The notes beneath the pieces are model-generated. The model did no database searches and was not told the DNA's origin. It saw nothing but the letters and a program-made list of their open reading frames with translations. From NCBI GenBank assembly GCA_950022295.1, contig OX465596.1:123050501-123114500 (forward strand): a stretch of DNA of 64,000 nucleotides. Direction: 5' to 3'. The position numbers and the translations under genes were made by a program. Positions 11,110 through 22,144 of this stretch are shown here, piece after piece; positions within the stretch are counted from its first letter, which is position 1; the number at the start of each line of letters is the position of its first letter. The stretch is from Bromus sterilis. Its lineage: Eukaryota; Streptophyta; Magnoliopsida; Poales; Poaceae.

Positions 11110-11364
11110 ATGGCGAAAAAGTGCTATGCCGTGTACATAGGGAAGGTTCCAGGAGTGTACGATGAGTGGCCAGAGTGTCAGGCCCAAGTGCACCGGTTCC
11201 CGGGCGGCAGCCAAAGAGGGTTCAATACCAGAGAGGAAGCGGAAGCTAGTTACTTGAGATTTACGCTAGCGCGAGAGGAAGATCGGAGGCGGCGCTTCAT
11301 GAGCTACTACATAATTCCACTCTTCCTCATAGTGACCGCTCTTCTAGTATATATCATAGTTTAG
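11110..11364 (+). CDS. Small protein: RNase H1 hybrid-binding-like (viroplasmin-type) domain plus C-terminal membrane helix
   Basis: The ORF has 84 codons, with ATG at 11110. Residues 6..45 follow the N-terminal RNase H1 / caulimovirus VI-type fold signature: YAVYIG at 6..11, PGVY at 14..17, W20, C23, QVHRF at 26..30, F38 and EEA near 42..44. This domain in RNase H1 binds RNA/DNA hybrids. After a basic stretch (residues about 55..62) comes a hydrophobic segment (about 64..84) able to span a membrane, at the very C-terminus. No RNase H catalytic domain follows. The frame is fully open, unlike its neighbours. It shares strand and element with the two larger genes. The combination suggests a tail-anchored nucleic-acid-binding protein (inference). 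Confidence 0.68.
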   Translation: MAKKCYAVYIGKVPGVYDEWPECQAQVHRFPGGSQRGFNTREEAEASYLRFTLAREEDRRRRFMSYYIIPLFLIVTALLVYIIV

Positions 11365-11640
11365 ATGGATGATAAAACTTGCTTGTATTTGCATGTATTT
11401 AAGATATTGTGACAACTTCTATCGCTATTTTAGAGATGACATGATGAGAGACATCATTTGTGTTGGATATGAGAGATCATGATGATATATATATGGTCAT
11501 CAGATTATTGTATGTGTATGATATGATGAGATTTGTACTCTGTAGAAAACCTGTGTATGTGTATGAGACTATATTGTATAATACCTGTACAAATACAGCA
11601 AAAATACGATGGGAAAAAGAAACAGAAAATGAAAAATAAA
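11365..11640. other. CACTA 3' noncoding region
   Basis: AT-rich sequence with several tatatg and gtatgtgtatgag repeats. I see no gene. Confidence 0.45.
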
Positions 11641-11827
11641 TACTAGTAGCGCCCTGTTACCTGTACGCGCTACTGGTATTAGTAGTAGCGGGCTCTAAGG
11701 GGGGGCGCTACTAGTGTAGTAGTAGCGGGTGCGTACGCGCGCTACTCCTACAAGTTAGCTATAGCGTCCTAGCAGTAGCGCGCCCTAGGGCGCTACTAAT
11801 AAGCCAAAAGGGGGCGCTACTTCTAGC
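11641..11827. repeat. CACTA right subterminal repeat array
   Basis: Repeats of agtagcgcc and cgctact occur in both orientations, mirroring the left array in motif but not in order. Confidence 0.8.
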
Positions 11828-11843
11828 CTTTCTCCGAGTAGTG
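11828..11843 (-). repeat. CACTA right terminal inverted repeat
   Basis: The inverse reads CACTACTCGGAGAAAG, matching the left end at CACTACT, GG and AAA. Confidence 0.9.
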
Positions 11844-11846
11844 CGC
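11844..11846. repeat. Right target-site duplication (CGC)
   Basis: It matches 673..675 exactly. Removing the element and one triplet restores a sequence collinear with the other LTR at about 25672..25690. Confidence 0.92.
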
Positions 11847-14579
11847 CAGTAACGTCGGTCGTACCCTCCCTGTCGTTCCTGATGCAATACCGCTCGCGGT
11901 CACCGTTGGGTCGCCCGACTCCTTACCTTAAGGACAACCGTTGCTCAGGTACCTAGAGCGGTTATACAGAGTCATCAAAGAGTGGATTACAAGGATTACT
12001 TCTTGATAGCTCACACTTGAGGGTGGCTCGGCAGAGCCGATCTAGGGGCCTTAGGCGGTGTCTGCATTGTACTGTACCTGTGCAGTTATATATATATCGT
12101 ATCCGTGTTCACTCCCCTGAGTGATCACATACAACTATCTAATCGTAGTTGACTCACAAACCGCGGGGCTCACTGCTGAATAATGCATAATTATAATAGG
12201 AAACATAGGATAAAGGAGGTACAACAAGGGGTGACAAAATCAGGCTATGCAACTAAATAGGATTGTAATTGTAGCAGCAACAGTAACAATGCCTAGTGCA
12301 AGAAATCTACGTAAAAGATAGGCGGTATCTGGGGAAGAGAATGGCTCTGCTTTCCTGGAAGCTCCACGATAGGGGTATGGTCGTCGACGAAGTAGTCGTA
12401 CCCGGCAGAAGTATAGTCGGCGGTAGCAGCGGGGTCAACCGGAGAATAAAGCGGGGAAGAAACAGTAAATATAAAGCAATCATAGAAAACAGATGAATGT
12501 CATGACGTATGCAATGTTAACGGTGTTCTAACGCAGTGCAATGCACGTTGCTCGGAGCGGGAATTCATCCAGGGATGAAACCGGCTCCGGGTGATTATCG
12601 ACAGACGGCCCGGAGGGGGGATGTCGATGTTCGTTGTGTTAGAGGGGGGTGGTCGACATATGGACAGCGTATCCGTATTCGTTATATTTTTTTGAGAAAA
12701 TTTGATGAATAAAGTTTTTGAATCTGACTTACGGTTTAAAAGATATTCAATTTTAAAGTTTAATCAAATTTTAAATCATTTTCTTGATTTTATTTTATTA
12801 ATAAATCCTAACATTATCCACAGAGAGTTGACTGGTCAAACCTGACTAGTGGGTCCCACTGGTCAGCCTCGCAAATATAATAAAACAATTTTATTTTAAT
12901 AAAACAGTAGGGTGGCCCACATGTCATTGACTGACATTTAACCAAATTAATTTAATTAAATAAAACTGACGGTGGGGCCAGTCTGTCATAGACTCACATA
13001 TATTATAAATCAATAATTTTAATTACTTACAGCTAGGGCCCAGGTGTCAATGACACAAACGTTAAGTAAGCAATTTAACTAAGTTAAAGGGGCATGGGGC
13101 CCACATATAAGTGACTTGAGGGGTTATTTTCAATTGTTTTTAATTAAAAGGTTAACTAGGGGCCCTGGCCCACATGTCAGTGTCAGGGGGCAGGTTTAAT
13201 TAGCACTAACAGGGGATTTGACCACAGGGCCCCATAGGTCAGTGGCACGGGGAGTTCTTCGGAGGCTCGGCGGGGACTGGACTCCGGCGAGGTCGGTCTA
13301 GCGCACGGTACACAGCACCATTGGGGCCGTCTTTGATTCATACGGGTTCCTAGAGGTGCTCCGCGCCAGATGGTGGTGGTGGCGCAGACCGAGGCGGCCG
13401 GAAACTACGCGGGCGACGAGGTTTGGCGGCGGCCCGAAAATTGCGAAGACGGCAACGACGCTCCCATCCGTTTCGTCGCGCGTTCCCTTTGGCATTCGGT
13501 ACCTACGCGTGCGTGGAGTGGAACGCAACAAGTAGCGTGCCAAATGTGCGCTCTGGGCCACAGGGGCGAGATCGGCGGCGGCGAGGAGCTACCGCTCCCA
13601 TGGGGACTTCGTCTACGGTGAACGAGAGGTGGCGCTAGGGATTGGCGGCGAACGATATGCTAACCAGGAGTGCGACGGGTCTGGCAGCGGGCTCGATGGT
13701 GGTTCGTGGCGGCGGGAATTCGGTGCCGATCTCGCCGACGTAGTCGACGACGAGCAACTCCACGGACAACACGGCGGTGAGGAAGGGGCTCACTGGCCGC
13801 GAGTTTCCACGGCCATGGCGACTAGGTCTCCTGGCGGCTACGGGGAAGATGAACACGAGGTGAGACGAGAGGGGAATTGAGCTAGGGTTTGTCCAATGCT
13901 GCGGGAGGGGGACTTAACGGCGACAGAGGCACTGTAGCATCGCGGTGGCGTCGATCATGCGCCTGATCTGCATCAAACACCCTGGCATGGCGCCACGCAT
14001 GGCTCGGGTGAACAGGGGAGGGAGACGACGCCGGGGTGGGCCAAGTGGGCTGGTGGGGGGTTGGGCCACACTATGGACTCACTGTACTGGGTTGGAAGCA
14101 CCTTTTCTCTTTATTTCTTTTCATTTCTCTTTTGCTTTCTGTTCTTTTCTGTTTATATTTATTTTAGTTGCTTTAGCCATTTAAAAAAATATGTAATAGG
14201 TTATATAATTAGTGTAACACCATATTGATATTGCACAAAAAGTTTGGTGGCAAAAGAAAATTATTTATTAATTCTTTTTAATATTCAACTGAGAATTGTT
14301 GCTGTTCAGCCACTAGTTTGAATTGTTTGAATTTTTCAGTGGCATGATAAATAACCAAAGTTGGTTTACAATGGTCCAATGAATATTGTGCATTTAACAA
14401 AAGTGGCTTTATAATTTTGGACAAAGTTTAATTTTCACATATTTTTAACATAACCCAAAAGGCATTTTTGAATGGGATCAAAAGCAAAGATGATCATGGC
14501 ATGATCAGCAACTGTGATTAGAAACAGTGCTTAGTCAACAGTACAAGTGATGACTGTTACAGACACTGAGGGTGTTACA
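11847..14579 (-). repeat. 3' LTR of the chromovirus, remainder
   Basis: It resumes at cagtaacgtcgg after the CACTA element and ends gggtgttaca, the inverse of the LTR start TGTAACACCC. It is collinear with 25680..28474 in the other LTR. It contains repeated acatgtcagtg-type motifs (12800..13250), a GC-rich block (13260..14080) and AT-rich flanks. The GC-rich open frames are not shared intact with the other LTR. A short exon-like segment near 12380..12470 corresponds to exon 1 of the candidate LTR gene, but here its frame is shifted and its splice donor is changed. Confidence 0.88.
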
Positions 14580-14594
14580 AATGTCCCCCACTAC
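14580..14594 (-). other. Polypurine tract of the chromovirus
   Basis: The inverse reads GTAGTGGGGGACATT directly before the 3' LTR. This tract primes plus-strand DNA in LTR retrotransposons. Confidence 0.7.
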
Positions 14595-14609
14595 AGGAAT
14601 TCTCGTCCC

Positions 14610-16091
14610 GGGAATCTAAGTGGTAGCGGTAAAAAGATCGGGGTACTCTTCACGAAGGCGGTCTTCGCGTTCCCAAGTGGCTTCATCTTCATGATGATTC
14701 GACCACTGAACTGAGGTACTTGGTTGTCTTGTTGCAGGTTTTGCGTTCAGAATGGTCGAGAATGCGGCTTGGATGTTTTGGATAAGTCAAGTCCTATTGC
14801 AATTCAATCATATCATGTTCCACTTCACGAATAGGGTCCTTGAAGCAGAGTCGGAGTTGCGACACGTGGAATACATCGTGGAATTGGGAGAGGTTTGACG
14901 GCAATTCCAAACGGTATGCCACCGGTCCACTTCTGGAAAGGACACGGAACGAGCCAATGTAGCGAGGAGCTAACTTGCCTTGGATCCCGAAACGATGAGT
15001 GCCCCTCATGAGAGTGACACGAAGGTAATCTTGTTCGCCTGGTTGATAGACCATTTCCTTGTGCTTGCGGTCATAATTGCTTTTCTGACGGGACTGAGCA
15101 GACTTCAAGTGTCCAGGATAACGCGAACCTGGTCTTCGGCATGCTGTATAATTTCCAGACCAATGAGAGTTCGTTCTCCAGTTTCTGACCAATTCAGAGG
15201 GGTTCGACACTTACGTCCATAGAGAACTTCAAAGGGGGCCATCTTCAGACTAGCTTGATAGCTGTTGTTGTACGCGAATTTAGAAAATGGAAGAGATTCC
15301 TCCCATTTCTTACCGAATGAGATGACACAGGCCCGAAACATATCTTCAAGCACTTGATTGACTCGTTCAACTTGGCCTTGTCACTCAGGGTGATTAGCAG
15401 TACTGAAGCTTAGGTGAGTGCCCATAGCTTCTTGGAAACTATCCCAGAATCTTGAAGTGAAAAGGCTGCCTCGGTCGGAACTGATCTCCAACGGAATACC
15501 GTGGAGCGACATGATTCTGGAAACATACAAGTATGCCAACTGACTAGCACAGATCGTCTCCTTGACAGGCAGAAAATGAGCAACCTTTGAGAATCGGTCG
15601 ATGACGACAAAGATGGCACCATGACCCTTCTGCGATCGGGGAAATCCGGTGACGAAGTCCATCTCAATCTTGTCCCATTTCCATTCATGAATAGAGATTG
15701 GTTGCAGAGTTCCAGCAGGTCTTTGATGTTCAGCTTTCACGAGACGGCAAACGTCACATTCATCAACATAACAAGCAATGTCTTGTTTCATGTTAGACCA
15801 CCAGTACCGGTGACGAATGGCTTGGTACATCTTGGTGCTACCGGAGTGAATTGACAGGGGAGTTTCATGAACTTCCTTCATGACGCACGGGGCGTAGTTG
15901 AGGTTGGGCCTGTTTATGGGGACCACTAGCCGACCCTTGAAGTACAACGTACCATCATCGGAAATAGTGAAGGATGAGGGCTTTCCACTCTCGACATACC
16001 GCTTAATCTTCTGAATGTCAGAGTCATATCCATGTGTAAACTTCATGCGGTTGTATAAGTCTGGTTCGATAACCAGGGAATTCACATACCC
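14610..16091 (-). pseudogene. Integrase and chromodomain of the chromovirus, decayed
   Basis: An H2C2-type zinc-binding region (about 15905..15740, with HETPLSIHSG and CDVC) precedes the integrase core. Core acidic residues are visible in EMDFVTGFP (near 15655), SSDRG (near 15480) and VERVNQ (near 15365). A GRKCRTPLNW motif lies near 15210. The GPVAYRLELP and FHDVFHVSQL region (about 14930..14850) precedes a chromodomain-like tail (about 14740..14615) with VQWSNHHEDEATWERED. There are stops after NHPE near 15381, after VILDT near 15105, and after IELQ near 14794, and a 1-nt shift inside the chromodomain near 14712. Integrase inserts the DNA copy, and the chromodomain can steer insertion to certain chromatin (family knowledge). 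Confidence 0.88.
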
Positions 16092-17590
16092 TTATGGGAC
16101 AATCTCGATGTTCAGCTTGCGAAGCTCTTCATACAGAAGTGGTTGTTGTACTTGAACTTCAAGTTCACTACAGTAGGCTTTGTGGCTCAGCGCATCAGCC
16201 AACACATTAGCTTTGCCAGGGGTGTAAGAAATTCCCATGTTGTAGTCGGCTGTTGTCTCGAGCCATCTCTGCTGGTGGAGATTCAGGTCGGGTTGAGTAA
16301 ATAGGTACTTTAGGCTTTGGTGGTCGGTGTAGATCTTGCAACGGTTACCGATGAGGTAATGTCGCCACAGCTTCAACGCTTAAATCACTGCTGCCAATTC
16401 AACGCAACTGACGAGAGCCATAAGCAATCACTTTGCGCTCTTGCATTAGGACACATCCTAATCCTTGACGAGACGCGTCGCAATAAATCACGAAGTCCTT
16501 CTGAGTAGCAGGGGGAGCAAGAATTGGGGGAGAAGTGAGCTTGTCCTTCAAAGCTTGAAAACTTTCTTGAGATTTATCAGTCCTCTCAAACTTGACGTCT
16601 TTGTGAAGGAGATTAGTCAGCGGCTTGGCAATCTAGGAGAAATTCTCGACGAAACAGCGGCAATAGATGGCAAGGCCGAGAAAACTTCGGACTTGCTTGA
16701 CAGTCCTGGGCGAAGTCCAGTCAAGAATAGCCTGGATACGTTCGGGGTTGACGGGAACGCCATCCTTGGAAATCACATGACCAAGGTAAGTTACTTCGGG
16801 AAGCCAAAACTCACACTTAGAATACTTAGCATAGATTTTGTGTTCTCGAAGCTTTTCCAGTATAAGACAAAGATGTTCAGCATGTTCTGCATCGGTCTTG
16901 GAGTAAATCAATATATCATCCAGATAAACCACGACAAACTTGTCGAGGTATTCCATGAATATATAGTTCATCAACCGGGTGAAGGTGGTGGTGCATTGGT
17001 CAAGCCAAATGACATGACGGTGTACTCGTATGAAACATAGCGAGTAATGAACGCGGTCTTCGGGCTGTCCTCATCACGGAACCGGATCTGATGGTAACCC
17101 AACCTTAAGTAGAGTTTTGAAAACACCATGGATCCAGCAAGGTGATCATAAAGATCATTGATCCGAGGGAGGGGTAGTTGTTCTGTATCGTGTCCTGGTT
17201 GATAGGTCGGTAATCTTGGACCAAACGGTTCGTGCCATCACTCTTCTTGACAAAGAGCGAAGGTGCTCCCCAAGCAGAGGAACTTGGACGGATGAAGCCT
17301 TTCTCGAGGGCTGTATCAATGTCCTTCTTCAATTCAAGGGGGTGGTGAGGTGGCATCTTATAAGGGCGCTTGGCAATAGGGACGGTGCAAAGCTTCAAGT
17401 CGATGACGAATTCAACTTCCCTAATCGGGGGTATCCCCAGCAGTTCTTCTGTGAATACGTCAATAAAATCACAAACGATTGGGACTTTCTCAATCCCTTC
17501 GAGAGGTGCGACATTCAAGGCATTCAGAGCATATATACGACCTTCTCCATTCATCGACATAATGGCAGTATGACTCAAAATCGCGCCAGA
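16092..17590 (-). pseudogene. Reverse transcriptase and RNase H of the chromovirus, decayed
   Basis: RT motifs appear in order: SAWGAPSLFVKK and RLVQDYRPIN near 17280..17190, GYHQIRF near 17095, FGLTNAP near 17015, and the catalytic YLDD near 16925, then YLGHVIS near 16780. The RNase H segment (16376..16092) holds YTDHQSLKYL and GKANVLADALSH. Frameshifts near 17105 and 16980 break the RT, other breaks lie near 16633..16376, and a stop at 16092..16094 separates RNase H from integrase. All essential RT motifs can still be recognised, so decay is moderate. Confidence 0.9.
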
Positions 17591-17995
17591 AGGATGAAAA
17601 AGTTGGATGACCTTGGTGCCACAATAAAGTGCGGCATCGTGGGTTTTCAGCCAATCCATGCCAAGGATCAGGTCGATGGTGGAGGTTTTCGGAATGTGTG
17701 GAGAAACCATGAATTCGAATCCTTCGATCTCCACGGTGAGGTTAGGTGCAACCATGTCAACTTGACACTGGGTACCGGGAGTCCGGACTATTAAGGGGGC
17801 ATGCATCTTTTCGTGCTATATGCCATGCTTAGATGCAAATGCTCCAGACATAAATGAATGCGATGCTCCTATATCAAATAAAACAGTAGCAGGTATTGAG
17901 TTAACGAGGAGGGTACCCATCACAATAGCGGGCTGTTTCTGAGCTGCTTCAACGTCAATGTTGTAAGCATGGCCACGAGCATGAGTATTGGACCC
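17591..17995 (-). pseudogene. Aspartic protease of the chromovirus, with an altered active site
   Basis: The catalytic motif reads FDIGASHSF (near 17892..17866) where the family has D-T/S-G-A. The threonine or serine is isoleucine here. The C-terminal flap motif ILGMDWL is present near 17650. A stop codon (17818..17816) lies about 17 codons after the active site. The protease cleaves the gag-pol polyprotein in active elements. Confidence 0.82.
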
Positions 17996-19021
17996 AGATT
18001 TATAGTTGAGGGTCCCATTGTTGCCACGGCCATTTCCGCGGCCAGCAGGGTGACCTACTAGTTGATTCCGTCGCTGGGGACAGTCTCTAGAAATATGGCC
18101 TAGCTAATAGCACTTGAAACACAGGCCATCTTGAGGACGGAGGGGTGTAGTCTCAGTCTTCAGCTGTCTCGGCGGGGGCGGAGGCAGACGGGGTGCAACA
18201 TACAACGGCCTTGGTGCAGGGGAAGTTCGACGCATAACACCGTGCTGAATCTAGACGCGTTGCTTTTGTGTTGTGCCCGAAGATGAGCCAGCATCACGGG
18301 GGCACTTCGGTGAACCACCAAACTTAAGTTGAGCGGCCTCAAGAGTGATAGTCTGGTTCACCATGGTGGCGAAGTCGGGGAAGACGTGCAAAGCCAGTGC
18401 AAGCTGGAGATCTGCATTGAGTCCATCACGAAACTTCTCTTTCCTACTTGCATCATTGGGGAGGTCACTTGCAGCATACCGGGAGAGGTGGAGGAATTCC
18501 CTCTGATATGCCTCGACAGTTTTGTTTCCCTGAGCGAGGTTGCGGAACTCGGCCTTCATACGGTTCATAATCGCCTGGGGGACATAACGAGCACGGAAGG
18601 TAGTCTTGAATTCATTCCAAGTGAAAATAGTCCCTTCAGCTAGCGAGGCCTTGTAGGTGTCCCACCACTGATCATCGGGACCACGCAGGAAATAGGACGC
18701 GAAGTTGACGTAATCAGCAGCATGGACCCCAGCGAACTCGAGCTGACGAGTGATATCACGAAGCCAATCATCGGCATTCGGCGGATGTTCAGGTTGTTGG
18801 AAGAGAGGGGGATTGAGATGCATGAAACCCCGTAGAGTAATCACAGGTGGTTGGTTCTAGTGCTGGTTCTGGTTTTGATTCTGGTTCTGGAGCTGATCTA
18901 TGACTCCTTGCATAAACACGTGGTTCATCTAAAATTGTTGCATCATCGCGGCCATGTAGTCCGGCGGCGGAGGTGGATCATTGGCGCCACAATCACGAAC
19001 ACGACCACCACGACCAGCCAT
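17996..19021 (-). pseudogene. Gag of the chromovirus, decayed
   Basis: ATG at 19021..19019 begins a glycine/arginine-rich N-terminus (MAGRGGR), followed by a proline stretch and an NQ-repeat. The capsid-like retrotransposon gag domain spans about 18800..18350 (ADDWLRDI, WWDTYKAS, FKTTFRARYVP, AYQREFLHLSRYA). A CCHC knuckle (CFKCY, LGHISRDC) lies near 18115..18080 and is interrupted by TAG at 18106..18104. Other stops are at 18931..18929, 18859..18857 and 18253..18251. The frame is otherwise continuous, so the damage is mainly point mutations. Confidence 0.88.
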
Positions 19022-19671
19022 CCTGCTAAAGTTTAACAGGGGTATTTCAGCGATGAACATCTATTGAGCTACCGGAAACGAGTATGAGTTAAAGCGACAG
19101 CAAAGAGGAGGCGCGTATATATAGGAGTAGTCATACAAGACATACACATCCACACATAGAATCAACTGAAAATCGGGCAGCGTAACACCGTAGAAATTAA
19201 GGAAAAAGGACACACTAGGCGGCGTGTAGACCGAGGTAAGGAATACACGACGCGACATAGATGCCACTATGTCAATCACGCCGCAAGAAAACTGTTGGCC
19301 ACAGGAGTTTGTGCCAGAGAACGCGTGGCCTGCCCAGAATGAGATTGGGATCCGCGGTCCGGGACCTGGGTCAGAACTCCTCCGACACGACTCAATCAAA
19401 GGGGTAGGCACCAGAACGTCGGGTGGAATCAAGAGAACATGATCCTAATGTGAGAGTTTGTAAAACTTACCAGCAAGGATAAGAGAGCAGATTCCCAGAG
19501 CATAGGTATGGAGAAAAGGATCCTAATACCATAGATATCACATGTAGTGACATCGAGGTGGGCCCGTAAGCCAAACATTAAGTTAGAAAAATAGTTTTCA
19601 AAGTCTAGACTCAACTTCGACCAGGTAGTGGTTGGGTGGCTTCCTAGAGGCAGTCCGCTCTGATACCAAGT
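19022..19671 (-). other. Chromovirus 5' leader and primer binding site
   Basis: Between the 5' LTR and gag is a 650-bp leader without a convincing ORF. GCTCTGATACCA at 19657..19668 is the inverse of TGGTATCAGAGC, the standard plant primer site for initiator tRNA-Met. It starts 3 bp from the LTR border. Confidence 0.85.
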
Positions 19672-20679
19672 TGTGACGCCCCAAAAATCAATCCATGTAC
19701 AGTAATCATACATGTAGTGTACATGGCTGAGATTAGGGTGCCACGGTGAGAATATCACAGTACAACAATAATAACAAAAGGATAAACCAATATGTTACAA
19801 GATAAGGGTGTCACACATACCCGAATAAATAAGCTATACAAGCCATAATATCTGAGTACCGACATAGTTAGTCAAGTTTTGCCTTAAGAAGGCTAGCACA
19901 AATAACATCAGAGATACAGATCGAAAAGGCAAGGCCTCCTGCCTGGGAGCCTACGAAACTACTCATGTTCCTGTTCAGCGGGGGTCTCGACGTAGTAGTA
20001 TCCTCCTCCGGGGTACTCCTGCTCCTGGGCTCCAACGTCGACTGCAGCGGTTGATCAGGCAAAACATAAAGGGGGAAATAAAGAATGGGTGAGTATCTAG
20101 TATACCCGGGAGTCTTACGTCCGCTACTAAGCATTTATGCATTTGGATCAAATGAAAAGTGGAGGCTATATATAGTGGACTGCAAGATAGAAATCAGAAT
20201 AAGGGTAAGAAGCTAGGCCTATCGAAGACTAGCATCTTCTGACGATGTCTTGCAGCACAAGAAGAGAATAGCCAGCAGTTAAATAACATGAATATAATAA
20301 CAATGCAGCAGAAGTTGCTACAGCATTGTATAATAGTAAGTTGTAATGATTAATAATAATAGATGCCTCTGAGTTCCCTTCTTGGACTTCCTTGCGAGGA
20401 AGAAAACCCGGAACCATACAGATTAATAGTAATAGTTTGTAGTGGTAAGGTCCAGCTTCAGCATAAAGCTTCATGTTACCGTGGATACGGCTATTCGAAC
20501 AGATTAAACTTTCTACAGGGGTGCACTACTGTTCAGCCTGCACGCTCGGATCTCCAGGGTGGCGTGAACCTTGTTAGGGAACGCCCCACGGAGGCTATCC
20601 GAAACATCACAGCCCATCCTAGGCTCAGCAGAGAGTCCATCCGCCGGACTATATCCTATGGCCAAGGGGTCTAGTTCCC
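19672..20679 (-). repeat. 5' LTR of the chromovirus, part 1 (internal-proximal end)
   Basis: It starts tgtgacgcccc next to the primer site and is interrupted at 20680 by element A. From 20478 it is collinear with the window start. It contains exon 2 of the candidate LTR gene (20041..19959). Confidence 0.88.
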
Positions 20680-22058
20680 TGATACGTCTCAAACGTATCT
20701 ACTTTTCCAAACACTTTTTCTACTGTTTTGCCCTCATTCTTGCATGATTTGGATGAAACTAACCCGGACTAACGTTGTTTTCAGCAGAGCTATCTGTATG
20801 GTTTAATTGTGCGCATGAAAATGGATTTTTGGACGTCCCAGAAAATTCCTAGAAAAATACCAGAAAATCCACGCACCTGAAAGGCCATTGTGCCAGAAGT
20901 GGGACCAGAGGGGAGCCCAGGGGGCCCAGGCGCCCCCCTGGCACAGCCAGGGGTGGGGCCGTGCCCTCTGGCCGCCTAGGGGCCTCCCCCCTCCTCTGGT
21001 GCCCTACCGATGCTCCTATTTATTCCCGTGACGCGAAAACCCCAGAACAGAAGTTGTTTTCCCAGTTCTCTTCGCGGAGCCGCCGCTACCCTCTGTTCTT
21101 CTCCGGGAGGGCTAATCTGGAGGCTGTTTTGGCCTTCGGAGAGGCGAGTTCATCGCCATCAATATCACTATCACCACTCCATCCTCTCTCCATGACTTCT
21201 CCATCCATTTGTGAGTAATTCCCTGCTGTAGGCAAAGGGGATGGTAGGGATTGGATGAGCTAGATCATGTAATATTTTATCAGATTGTTGGGGGCATGTT
21301 GCCTATCATCTAGATTGGTGTTTATCATCTTTGCTTCGACTTATTGCTCTTAATTCTTGTCACTTTGGGCCCGAGTGCCATGATTTCAGATCTGAAACCT
21401 ATATGTTTTCATGAATATATTTGTGTTCTTGATCCTATCTATGAGTTGTTTGCACCTGTTATAGTCCGGAATCGGCGATCCCAAAGGTGACAGCTTGGGA
21501 CACCAAAGGGATGGACTATAATTTGAGGATTCCATGTATCCATTGATTGTTAATGCTTTGTTCCGGTGCTCTTTGACAGGAGACATTTATCTCCATAAGT
21601 TCCTTTTGGCCCTGTTCGTAGCGAGATGGTAGGACAAAAGATGTTGTGCAAGTTCTTATTATAAGCACGTACAGCTACCTGTGGGATACATGCCTGATGT
21701 TTGATTTATGCCTAGATGATCTTTGCTTTTTTGTGTGCCTTGTCCCAAGTTAATTACATGATGTGTCTTATCCATGTAGCGCCCAACCATCCATCTCCCT
21801 AGCATACAGTTCTATTAATTCTGCTGGTTTCTAGTTTTTTACTTTCGTTGTTTTTACTATTACGGTTGCTATCATCACTTCCATATCGCAGTTGCTATTA
21901 ATATTTTGTTGCAAGTAAGTGTATCTCAGGTGCGGTGGAATTGACAGCTCCACCGTAAAGCTTGTGGATATTCTTTGGATCCCCTTGAATCGAATCTATA
22001 AATTGGGTTATTCTTACCCGCGAAAACAATCTCGATCCCCTGCAGTTGTGGGTTATCA
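20680..22058 (+). repeat. 5' LTR of element A
   Basis: It starts TGATACGTCTCAAACG and ends GGTTATCA, so the ends TGAT...ATCA are inverted. Length is 1379 bp. The middle (20860..21010) is a GC-rich ggcccagg tract; a TATA-like tatttattcc lies near 21015. It differs from the B to F LTRs beyond the first 20 bp. Confidence 0.88.
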
Positions 22059-22069
22059 AGCCTGTTTTC

Positions 22070-22087
22070 TGGTGCCGTTGCCGGGGA
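22070..22087 (+). other. Primer binding site of element A (tRNA-Asp type)
   Basis: TGGTGCCGTTGCCGGGGA lies 11 bp after the LTR. It differs by one base from TGGCGCCGTTGCCGGGGA, the site used by many Athila-like elements. Confidence 0.8.
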
Positions 22088-22144
22088 GCATAGATTTATT
22101 CACAAGTCTACTTGAAGTATTTTACGTGCTGCAATTTATCCGCT

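Larger units (their letters stand above)
676..11843 (+). mobile_element. CACTA (En/Spm) DNA transposon, 11.2 kb
   Basis: The element starts CACTACTAGGGAAAA and ends with the inverse of CACTACTCGGAGAAA, giving imperfect terminal inverted repeats of about 15 bp. It is flanked by a perfect 3-bp duplication CGC. Both ends hold subterminal arrays built on cagtagcg and cgctactg. Inside, on the plus strand, are a tnp2-type transposase pseudogene (1542..5015), an array of palindromes (5195..5575), a second intron-containing gene (7115..10817) and a small ORF (11110..11364). It sits inside the 3' LTR of the chromovirus. The transposase is broken, so movement would now need help from another copy (inference). 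Confidence 0.96.

Noticed and set aside
11110..11364. Possible endogenous caulimovirus fragment because of the viroplasmin-like domain
   Set aside because: No movement, coat or RT gene of that virus type is nearby. The ORF lies well inside the CACTA element, and the domain also occurs in cellular RNase H1.
13268..14184. Several open frames on both strands in the chromovirus 3' LTR
   Set aside because: The matching segment of the other LTR (27000..27910) does not keep the frames, and both strands are open at once.
15621..17794. Plus-strand frames across the integrase and RT region
   Set aside because: They are antisense to clear pol motifs (YLDD, integrase core) read on the minus strand.
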